Below, piece after piece: positions 44,711 to 51,270 of a DNA stretch of 51,270 nt. The stretch is from Planctomycetota bacterium. Lineage in GTDB: Bacteria; Planctomycetota; Planctomycetia; Gemmatales; Gemmataceae. Below the pieces are notes generated by a model, which worked only from the letters and a program-made list of their open reading frames with translations, made no database searches and was not told where the DNA came from. Position numbers and translations under genes: made by a program. The DNA lies in contig JAIOPV010000179.1 in assembly GCA_021413735.1 (NCBI GenBank), forward strand, positions 1-51,270. The letters run 5' to 3'. Each line of letters opens with the position of its first letter. The stretch's first letter is position 1.

Positions 44711-46060
44711 ATGCGTGCAACCGCCTTCTTTCGCCGAATTCTCGTTTCGCTCACGGTCCTTGGGTTGGTTGCCGGGCTTGCACATGCTCAGGAAGCGGTC
44801 ACGCTTCAGGAGAAGTTCGAGCCTGGGCACACTTCAAAAGTCGATGTCGTCGTGAAACTGACGGGCAAATTGTCGGTGCCGCTCCAGAAGGGAAAGGCAC
44901 CCGAGCTGGTCACGATTGCGGGCGTTAGTCGCGTTACATATGAGGAGCGGGTTCTGGTTCCCGACGACGTGGGGACGTTGAAAGCTGTGCGGGCGTACCG
45001 TGATGTGCAGTTTGAACGCACAGTGGGCGATAACACACAGGACGCGGGAATCAGGCCGTCGGTTCGCAGAATGGTCGTAATTAAATCGGAAAATCGGCGG
45101 GCACCGTTCTCACCCGACGGTCCGCTGACCTGGGGCGAGATTGATGTTGTGCGAACCGACGTGTTCAATCCGGCCGTGATTCCGGGCATTCTTCCAAGCG
45201 GCCCCGTCAAGAAAGGCCAGACCTGGAAGGTGTCGGCTGCGGCCGTCGCGGAACTGACCGACATGGAGAAGATCGAAGAGGGCGACATCACGGTTGAACT
45301 CGTCGGCGTCACGGAAATCGGCAAGCAGAAGATGGCCAAACTGCGGGTGTCGGGTTCAGTTCGCGGAGTGAATCAGGATGGCCCGAGCCGTCAGCGACTC
45401 GAAGGCAGCGCGTACTTCGATCTCGACGCGAACCTGCTGACGTATCTTTCGCTGAAGGGAACGCACGAACTCCTCGACGGCACCGGTCAGGCTGTGGGTC
45501 GCATCGAGGGGCAGTTCACGATGACGCGGTCGCGGCTGGACAAGATGCCACCGGATCTGTCGGATGCGTCCTTGCGTGGGCTCGAATTGCGACCGACGTT
45601 CGAGAACACTCTTCTTCTGTACGACGACACTCGCCTCGGGGTTCGCTTCCTGTATCCGCGGGGCTGGCGTGTCGGTGCGGTGCAGGGCAAGCAAGTGACG
45701 CTCGATCACGCTCGCGGGTCGGGCGTCCTCATCACGGTGGAGCCCGACACGAAGGTTCCCACAGCGGAAGACTACGCGAAGGAAATCACGGCGTTCCTCC
45801 AGAAGCAGAAGGCGACGATCACGACAACCGAGAAAGCAACGCGAGTGCGAGCGGAGCCTGTGCAACTCGACCGCTTCGCGTTCGAGGCAACGTTTGGCAC
45901 GGACAAGGTGCGATTGGAGTATGCCGTGCTGAAGCAGACCGACGGCGGCGTGACGGTAGCTGGTCGCATTCCGGCTGCCGACATCGCGGCGATGAAGCCC
46001 GAAGTGGAACGAGTGATCCGCAGCCTGTCGGTGACGAAGAAGATCGAAGAGATGAAGTGA
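44711..46060 (+). CDS. Secreted protein of unknown function
   Basis: A 449-residue protein with a signal peptide (RILVSLTVLGLVAGLAHAQE). The mature part is beta-rich with repeated short strands; it holds PSVRRMVVIKSENRRAPFSP, SGPVKKGQTWKVSAAAVAEL and a C-terminal half from LLLYDDTRLGVRFLYPRGWR. The latter resembles the start of a PsbP/MOG1-like fold. It ends in helix VERVIRSLSVTKKIEEMK. No enzyme motif was recognised. GGAG lies seven bases before the ATG at 44711. It ends at a cruciform palindrome and converges with the dehydrogenase gene. Confidence 0.75.
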   Translation: MRATAFFRRILVSLTVLGLVAGLAHAQEAVTLQEKFEPGHTSKVDVVVKLTGKLSVPLQKGKAPELVTIAGVSRVTYEERVLVPDDVGTLKAVRAYRDVQFERTVGDNTQDAGIRPSVRRMVVIKSENRRAPFSPDGPLTWGEIDVVRTDVFNPAVIPGILPSGPVKKGQTWKVSAAAVAELTDMEKIEEGDITVELVGVTEIGKQKMAKLRVSGSVRGVNQDGPSRQRLEGSAYFDLDANLLTYLSLKGTHELLDGTGQAVGRIEGQFTMTRSRLDKMPPDLSDASLRGLELRPTFENTLLLYDDTRLGVRFLYPRGWRVGAVQGKQVTLDHARGSGVLITVEPDTKVPTAEDYAKEITAFLQKQKATITTTEKATRVRAEPVQLDRFAFEATFGTDKVRLEYAVLKQTDGGVTVAGRIPAADIAAMKPEVERVIRSLSVTKKIEEMK

Positions 46061-46069
46061 GATGTGGTG

Positions 46070-46123
46070 TAGCGGTTGCCCCAACGGGGCGACGTGCGGA
46101 CCGCCCCGAGGGGGCGGCCGCTA
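46070..46123. repeat. Cruciform palindrome between convergent genes
   Basis: An outer stem (TAGCGG at 46070-46075 with CCGCTA at 46118-46123) holds two inner hairpins. The first is GCCCC/GGGGC (46078-46090) and the second CCGCCCC/GGGGCGG (46101-46117). It begins 10 bases past the stop of the secreted-protein gene and ends 12 bases before the stop of the convergent dehydrogenase gene. A related element lies at 10449-10503. Confidence 0.85.
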
Positions 46124-46134
46124 AACGTGGTTGG

Positions 46135-47187
46135 TTACGCCGGAAGGGCCACCTTCAGTTCGCCCGCGGTTTTCGCGATCAGTTCCCACGTCCCATCCGG
46201 AACCGGAATCCCCTCGACGAGTCGCTTCGCCTTGCTCGCACGTTCGGGGTCGCCTGGCAACGTGATCGCACCCACGCCCGCAGAGGTCGGGCAAGAGCGA
46301 ACGTAACTTGTCAGTCCGTCGGTTTCTTTCAGGAAGTGGTCGCTGCCGCCGAAGAGCGCCGGGTTGAACAGCACGAACACGGCCGCGTTGCCTGCACCCG
46401 GAAGTGGAAACGTCGGATTGCTACACGACCCACCGGAAAGCCCACCGCACAGCAGATCGAGCAGCAACCCCAGACCGAAGCCCTTGTACGCTTGCGTGCC
46501 GCCAAACGGGACGAGGCTGCCGCGGGGCTCGTTATAGAGCACGCTCGGATCGGTCGTCGGGTTGCCCGCGTTATCGACAAGCCAGCCATCCGGACACGGT
46601 TGCTTCTTCTGGAACTGTGCCCGCACCTTGCCTTCAGCCGCGGCGCTCGTGCCGAAGTCGAGCACAACTGGTTCGGTGGTCGTCGGCGCTCCAAAGCAGA
46701 TCGGGTTCGTGCTGATGCGGCCTTCGGTGCCGCCCGGGGGAGCCACGCGACGCCCCGACCCGTGCGAGTTCACCGCTGCGAACAACGCCATCTTCTCGCG
46801 AGCCGCGAACTCAGCGTACTCCCCGAGCCGACCGACGTGGCCGCACTGCTTCAGCGTGCCGGCTGCGATTCCAAGCGATTTCGCTTTCGGCATCAGCCGA
46901 TCGAGCAGGCGATATGTCTGAACCTGACCAAGTCCCCAGTTCGCATCAACGGCGAGCACGGCAGGGGTCTCGCTGAGAACCGTCAGCGGAACCCCCGGTT
47001 TGAACGTGCCTTTTCGCAGGAAATCGACATACTGCGGTATCCGCATGACGCCGTGCGAATCGTGTCCGCAGAGGTTCGAGTCCACGAGGCTGTTCGCGAC
47101 GACAGCCGCATCCGCAGCCGGAACGGCTGCTGCCTCGAAGAGTGATCGCGCCAGAGTGATAAGCGTCGCAGCGGGAAACGTCGGCAT
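46135..47187 (-). CDS. Ldh-family NAD(P)-dependent dehydrogenase
   Basis: A 350-residue protein of the malate/L-lactate dehydrogenase (YbiC/Ldh2) family, unrelated in fold to the classical lactate dehydrogenases. The catalytic histidine is in CGHDSHGVMRIPQYV, and other family blocks are VDANWGLGQVQTYRLLDRLM, AAVNSHGSGRRVAPPGG and KGFGLGLLLDLLCGGLSGG. Members reduce 2-oxo acids such as 2,3-diketo-L-gulonate, or oxidise hydroxy acids, with NAD(P). The substrate here cannot be read from the sequence. The ATG at 47187 is the natural start. It diverges from the aldose epimerase gene 88 bases away, which hints at sugar-acid metabolism. Confidence 0.9.
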   Translation of the reverse strand: MPTFPAATLITLARSLFEAAAVPAADAAVVANSLVDSNLCGHDSHGVMRIPQYVDFLRKGTFKPGVPLTVLSETPAVLAVDANWGLGQVQTYRLLDRLMPKAKSLGIAAGTLKQCGHVGRLGEYAEFAAREKMALFAAVNSHGSGRRVAPPGGTEGRISTNPICFGAPTTTEPVVLDFGTSAAAEGKVRAQFQKKQPCPDGWLVDNAGNPTTDPSVLYNEPRGSLVPFGGTQAYKGFGLGLLLDLLCGGLSGGSCSNPTFPLPGAGNAAVFVLFNPALFGGSDHFLKETDGLTSYVRSCPTSAGVGAITLPGDPERASKAKRLVEGIPVPDGTWELIAKTAGELKVALPA

Positions 47188-47274
47188 GAGAGGCACCGTG
47201 GGGTGAGTGGCTACACACAGCAATGCTCACCCTACAATGACCGGCACGAATCGTCAGCCACACCGAGACTTGTC

Positions 47275-48306
47275 ATGGCTTTTGAAGTCCACATCTCGCA
47301 GAAGCAAGCCGGCGACCGAACCGGCGACGTCTACGAACTCACCGACGCGGCCGGCACCGTTCGCGCTGAAGTCTGGCCACAATGGGGCTTCAACTGCCTT
47401 CGCTGGCAAGTCCGCCAAGACGACGGACGCTGGGCCGACATCATCTTCACGATGCCCGACTGGGAATCGAACCCCGTTCCCACTCGCAGCGGGCACCCGA
47501 TTTTGTTCCCGTTTCCGGGGCGCCTCCGCGATGGCAAGCTCCGCTTCGAGGGGCAGGAATACCAGCTCCCGCTCAACGATTCGACCAAGCAGCACGCGAT
47601 CCACGGCTTCACGCCCCGCAATCCTTGGCGCGTTATCGAGTGGAACGCCGATGAAGATTCCGCCTTCGTCACCGGTGAGTTCAACCTTGCCAAAGACCTT
47701 CCTGCGGCGCTGCCGACGTGGCCGAGCGACTTCAAACTGACCGTGACGTACCGCCTCTTCAAGAACAAACTGCGAGTGGAAGCGAGCGTTGAGAATGTCG
47801 GCAGCAAACCGCTGCCGTTCGGGATCGGCTATCATCCGTACTTCCGGCTACCCGGCGTGAACGACACGAACATCAACGATCACGTTTTGCAGGCGAACGT
47901 CACCGAACTCTGGGAAGCCGAGAACAACCTGCCAACCGGCAACCGAATCCCGTTGCCGCAAAAGCTCGACTTCCGCGACCCGAAGCCAATCGGAACGATG
48001 GAACTCGACAACGTTTTCACCAGCATCCCGACGGACTCTTCCCGCGTCGCCGGAATGGGCGAACTCGCGGTGCTGTCGCACCCCGAAGCGACGGGTTGTG
48101 TACAGTTTCTAATCAGCCCATCGTTCCGCGAGTTGGTGCTGTTCACGCCTGCACACCGGCACGCAATCGCGATCGAGCCTTATACGTGTTCAGCAGATGC
48201 GTCGAATCTTGCGGCCCGCGGCATCGAATCGGGCTGGAAAGTGATTCCTGTCGGCTCGAAATGGAGTGAATCGGTCGAGTATCGTTGGATCGTGGCGGAA
48301 TTGTAA
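47275..48306 (+). CDS. Aldose 1-epimerase family protein
   Basis: A 343-residue aldose epimerase-like protein of the galactose mutarotase fold. Family features are HPILFPFPGRLRDGKLRFEG, the catalytic histidine segments STKQHAIHGF and GIGYHPYFRLPG, and the acidic residue region near IAIEPYTCSAD. It would interconvert alpha and beta anomers of a sugar in the cytoplasm; the exact sugar is unknown. The ATG at 47275 begins directly at the domain; the upstream ATG at 47203 would add 24 residues of unrelated sequence. It is probably monocistronic and is followed by a Ser/Thr kinase gene. Confidence 0.92.
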   Translation: MAFEVHISQKQAGDRTGDVYELTDAAGTVRAEVWPQWGFNCLRWQVRQDDGRWADIIFTMPDWESNPVPTRSGHPILFPFPGRLRDGKLRFEGQEYQLPLNDSTKQHAIHGFTPRNPWRVIEWNADEDSAFVTGEFNLAKDLPAALPTWPSDFKLTVTYRLFKNKLRVEASVENVGSKPLPFGIGYHPYFRLPGVNDTNINDHVLQANVTELWEAENNLPTGNRIPLPQKLDFRDPKPIGTMELDNVFTSIPTDSSRVAGMGELAVLSHPEATGCVQFLISPSFRELVLFTPAHRHAIAIEPYTCSADASNLAARGIESGWKVIPVGSKWSESVEYRWIVAEL

Positions 48307-48403
48307 CCCGGGCGGAACCTGACCAGATGTTTGCCAGAGCGAAAATCTCGCACTAGAGTTGCGAGTGACGCGGGAAATGATCCCGCCCTGTGAGGATTCG
48401 CGT

Positions 48404-49768
48404 ATGCAGGGTAAAATCGCCCTGGGGAAGTATCGCCTCCTCCGAGTCCTCGGCCGGGGGAGCAACGGCGAAGTTTATCTGGCTGAACCGCTCGTCAACC
48501 CCGCCCATCGGGTGGTGGTGAAGCTGGTTCACCCACACGTCCTCGAACACCCCAAATTTGAGCAATTGTTCGAGGCCGAAGTCAAGTCGATGGCGAAGTT
48601 CTCGCATCCCTACGCCGTGCAGTTCATCGAAGCAGCCTACAAAGATCCGCTCGGCCCGTGCCTCGTCATGGAGTACGTTCCGGGAATCACGCTCGAAGCG
48701 GTGCTGGAACCGGCCCGCGTTCTTGATGTCTACCGCGCCGGTCAACTGCTCGGATACTTCTGCCACGCTCTGCAAGCCGCCCACGATGCTGGCATCATTC
48801 ACCGCGACTTGAAGCCCGCGAACCTCATGGTCGTGGATGCTGGCAAGCCGAACGAGACGATCAAGGTCATGGACTTCGGTTTCGCTGGCTTTGCGGCGAA
48901 ACCTCACCTTCAGCTTGCGGCGCTCACGGGCGAAGGGCCGATCGTCGCGATGGGCACTCCTGCGTATGTCAGCCCCGAGATGATTCGTGGCGACACCGTG
49001 GACTGGCGCAGCGATCTCTACTCGGTTGGCGTGATTCTGTACGAGATGCTCACTGGCCGCCTGCCGTTCATGGACGACAATCAAGACGACCTGCTCGACG
49101 CGCACGTGAACAAGCCACCGCCCAAGTTCGCGAAGGTCGGGGCAGGGGGCGTTCCGCCAGCGATCGAGGCGACGGTCCAGATGGCGCTGTCGAAGTTCCC
49201 GAACGAACGACCACAATCGGCTCAGGAACTCGCTCAGATGTACGGTCGCGCTTTGTCCGCGGACCTCTGGGGCGTCACCGCTCCCGTTGGCTGGGAATCC
49301 ATGCCGATGGCTGTGGAGATAACGCCGGAACCTCGCGTCGCACCGAACTTGCCTCTCGATCCATACAAGATTATCGAGGAGTTCGAGGTGCTGATGCCGG
49401 AGCGACTGGCAGCAGCGAAGATCAAGGGATTCGTCGATGACCTGAGCGGCGCGGTCGTGGGGAGCGAACCCGGCGTGATCTGTTTGCAGATCGGCCTGCC
49501 ACCGGGAACCAAGCCGAAAGCACCGTCCGACGCCGTGGCCAGCGGCAGTGGTAGCGGCATCTTGAACTGGTTCCGCCGCAAGCCGCACGTTCCGCCGGGC
49601 CAGGAGCCGATTCAGGTTGAACTTCACCTGGAGAAGCCCGATCAATCCCAGGCACGGATGAATGTGAAGGTCGTCTTCAGCCCGCTCGACGAGTACATGC
49701 CGACGAACCCGCGGGTGTGGCGAACTCGCTGCGATGCCCTCTTCGCCTCGCTCCGCCGATACCTATGA
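48404..49768 (+). CDS. Soluble Ser/Thr protein kinase
   Basis: A 454-residue kinase with no membrane helix. The kinase domain, about residues 8-260, has the glycine loop LGRGSNGEVYL, Lys40, HRD at 133-135 (IIHRDLKPANLMV), DFG at 157-159, SPEM in the activation segment, and YSVGVILYEMLTGRLPF. The C-terminal 190 residues are a separate alpha/beta domain (LDPYKIIEEFEVLMPERLAA, then VVGSEPGVICLQIGLPPGTK) of unknown family. A GAGGA ribosome binding site lies 8 bases before the ATG at 48404. It is followed by a perfect palindrome and then the phosphofructokinase gene. Confidence 0.9.
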   Translation: MQGKIALGKYRLLRVLGRGSNGEVYLAEPLVNPAHRVVVKLVHPHVLEHPKFEQLFEAEVKSMAKFSHPYAVQFIEAAYKDPLGPCLVMEYVPGITLEAVLEPARVLDVYRAGQLLGYFCHALQAAHDAGIIHRDLKPANLMVVDAGKPNETIKVMDFGFAGFAAKPHLQLAALTGEGPIVAMGTPAYVSPEMIRGDTVDWRSDLYSVGVILYEMLTGRLPFMDDNQDDLLDAHVNKPPPKFAKVGAGGVPPAIEATVQMALSKFPNERPQSAQELAQMYGRALSADLWGVTAPVGWESMPMAVEITPEPRVAPNLPLDPYKIIEEFEVLMPERLAAAKIKGFVDDLSGAVVGSEPGVICLQIGLPPGTKPKAPSDAVASGSGSGILNWFRRKPHVPPGQEPIQVELHLEKPDQSQARMNVKVVFSPLDEYMPTNPRVWRTRCDALFASLRRYL

Positions 49769-49775
49769 CTCTGGG

Positions 49776-49821
49776 CGCCGCTTGCGGCGTCGCCCGACTG
49801 AGCGCGACGCCGCAAGCGGCG
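49776..49821. repeat. Perfect 18-base inverted repeat
   Basis: CGCCGCTTGCGGCGTCGC at 49776-49793 and its exact complement at 49804-49821 form a stem with a 10-base loop, 8 bases past the kinase stop. Its core matches the palindrome at 17228-17273. It may terminate the kinase transcript. Confidence 0.88.
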
Positions 49822-49914
49822 AGTATCATTTCTCAGCCTGAATCGCACATCGCGAATACACTTTCTGTTGCCATGCCCTCTCCCAACTCAACCCAAACCC
49901 CCTGAGGGCGGCGG

Positions 49915-51270
49915 ATGAAGCGGATCGGTATTCTGACAGCAGGCGGCGACACTCCCGCATTGAACGCGACGATTCACGGTGCCGTTACGCGGGCGAGTCA
50001 GCGGAAGATCGAGGTCATCGGACTCATCAAAGGGTTCAGCAGTCTGTTCAACCCGCGTGTGCCTCACGTTCTTCTCAATCCTCTCTACAGCCCCATTCCC
50101 GAACTCGACCCCACCCTCGGCGGCACGCTCATCGGTGCGTCACGGGATTACGTCGATGGCAACGACAAAGCGAGTGTTGATCTGGTCGCGGGACGGCTCC
50201 AGAAACTCGGCGTCGAAGGGCTCATCTGCGTCGGTGGCGACGGCACCCTCAACGGCATGCAGGCGCTGTGCGATCGCCTGCCAACGGTGTTGGCTCCGAA
50301 GACCATCGACAACGACCTCGGGTTGAACTACCGCAACGAGGCCGACGAGTGGGTTCGCCACGCGGATGGTGCCAACGTGAGAAACGCCATCGAGAAGGAT
50401 GGCTTCGTCTACACTCGCTCGGATTCGCACGCACGCTTCGATCTCGACCAGATCGTGAATTATGTCACGCCTGGTTACGCGACGGCCGTGTTCGTTTCAG
50501 CGTTGGGTGTGCAGCGTGTGCGTTCAACGGCTGAGAGTCACCGCCGAATCGCGATTGTCGAAGTGATGGGTCGGCACTCGGGCTATCTGGCGCTCGGGGC
50601 GGCGTATGGGCAACCGGACATACTGCTCGTTCCCGAACACCGGTTGAACGTGGACGCACTCGTTGAGCGAATCAAGGAGATCTACGATCTTCAGAAGCAT
50701 TGCGTGATCGTCTGCGGCGAGGGCATCGTGGACGCGACCGGTCAGGAACTCGGCGCTGAACTTTCCAGCACCGACCCCGCCGGCAACCTGATGTTGAGCG
50801 GAGCATCGGAGACGTTGCGTTCCGTGCTGATTCAGCGTCTTGGTGACACGTACTTCACGAGCAAGCGACGCAACGAGTCGGCGAAGGCGGCGATCTTCAC
50901 TCGTAAGCTCGGGCACACGCAGCGCGGTGGCCGCCCGATTTTGTTCGACCGTTTCCACGCAGGTCAGCTTGGCGGTCACGCGGTTGATATGCTCATTCAG
51001 GGCACGGTGAACGCGGTTGCGATTCTGCAGTACACGCGAGAGAAGGGCTTCCATTTGGGTCATGCGTATGCGAACGATTTCCGCGACCGTTGGGGTTTAA
51101 TTCACGCACGCACGATGCACCCGAGTTTCTACGATCCACTGGCGATGAAGCCGAGCCGAACGGGTATCGACTACCTCCTGCCGATCTTCACGCGAGCGAT
51201 CGGAGCCGACGACGTGGAAGTGATGCGGGCGGAGTTGTTCGATCCGAGCCATTTGAAGATGCCGTATCAG
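49915..51270 (+). CDS. 6-phosphofructokinase, partial at window end
   Basis: The frame is open from the ATG at 49915 to the last base (452 codons without a stop), so the 3' end is missing. It fits the long phosphofructokinase group: GILTAGGDTPALNATIHGAV at the start, ICVGGDGTLNGMQAL, APKTIDNDLGLNYRNEADEW, and IVNYVTPGYATAVFVSALGV. The GGDGT glycine and the PKTIDND lysine match the pattern of ATP-using plant and trypanosomatid-type enzymes rather than the GGDDT of PPi-dependent ones. It phosphorylates fructose 6-phosphate to the 1,6-bisphosphate in glycolysis. It lies 146 bases downstream of a Ser/Thr kinase gene. Confidence 0.93.
   Translation, partial: MKRIGILTAGGDTPALNATIHGAVTRASQRKIEVIGLIKGFSSLFNPRVPHVLLNPLYSPIPELDPTLGGTLIGASRDYVDGNDKASVDLVAGRLQKLGVEGLICVGGDGTLNGMQALCDRLPTVLAPKTIDNDLGLNYRNEADEWVRHADGANVRNAIEKDGFVYTRSDSHARFDLDQIVNYVTPGYATAVFVSALGVQRVRSTAESHRRIAIVEVMGRHSGYLALGAAYGQPDILLVPEHRLNVDALVERIKEIYDLQKHCVIVCGEGIVDATGQELGAELSSTDPAGNLMLSGASETLRSVLIQRLGDTYFTSKRRNESAKAAIFTRKLGHTQRGGRPILFDRFHAGQLGGHAVDMLIQGTVNAVAILQYTREKGFHLGHAYANDFRDRWGLIHARTMHPSFYDPLAMKPSRTGIDYLLPIFTRAIGADDVEVMRAELFDPSHLKMPYQ

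Overview
The window is a 51 kb stretch of a GC-rich planctomycete chromosome, most probably from the Gemmataceae. The evidence is a gene set typical of that group: a paired DUF1549/DUF1553 and DUF1501 gene set, a prepilin-like DUF1559 protein, a TIGR02996 protein with leucine-rich repeats, large WD40 proteins, a Ser/Thr kinase with a C-terminal NPCBM domain, ThuA and Gfo/Idh/MocA proteins, and many secreted proteins of unknown function. No rRNA, tRNA, CRISPR array, transposase or phage gene was seen.

Layout. 1-3315: DUF1549/DUF1553 and DUF1501 pair. 3368-7470, minus strand: ceramidase-like lipoprotein, pdxJ, a small membrane protein and a ThuA protein. 7600-10441: DUF2007 protein, HU-like protein, WD40 protein. 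10442-10901: wreck of a DUF1559 gene ending in a palindrome. 10902-16360: transketolase, STAS protein, toroid protein with a CxxCH motif, PQQ-type beta-propeller. 17284-20540, minus strand: apparent operon of DUF1559 protein, small membrane protein, zinc-ribbon protein and a GspF-N-like membrane protein. 20702-27290: LRR protein, cstA, Ser/Thr kinase, and an ester-cyclase gene broken by a stop codon. 27306-31570: transglutaminase-like protein and a 1040-residue WD40 protein, overlapping by 4 bases. 31937-36543: response regulator, small membrane protein, oxidoreductase, two minus-strand genes overlapping by 4 bases, and a solitary TraG/VirD4-like ATPase. 36549-40666: a UbiD-family gene frameshifted by a palindromic insertion, and a hybrid histidine kinase. 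41022-43915: hypothetical gene, a RelE/ParE toxin-antitoxin pair, and an unusual sigma-70 factor. 44711-51270: secreted protein, Ldh-family dehydrogenase, aldose epimerase, second Ser/Thr kinase, and a phosphofructokinase running off the end.

The metabolic genes cover sugar and cofactor chemistry (transketolase, phosphofructokinase, aldose epimerase, pdxJ, Ldh-type dehydrogenase, carbon starvation transporter). Regulation is represented by two eukaryotic-type kinases, a hybrid kinase, a lone receiver, a STAS protein and the sigma factor. There is no single large operon; most transcription units hold one to four genes.

The most striking non-coding feature is the density and variety of palindromic elements, from 46 to about 267 bases and of several unrelated sequence families. 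Most sit just past stop codons or between genes. One lies in frame inside a WD40 gene, one shifts the reading frame of a UbiD-family gene (removing exactly 68 bases restores it), and one marks the truncation point of a DUF1559 gene. No transposase that could move them is visible here.
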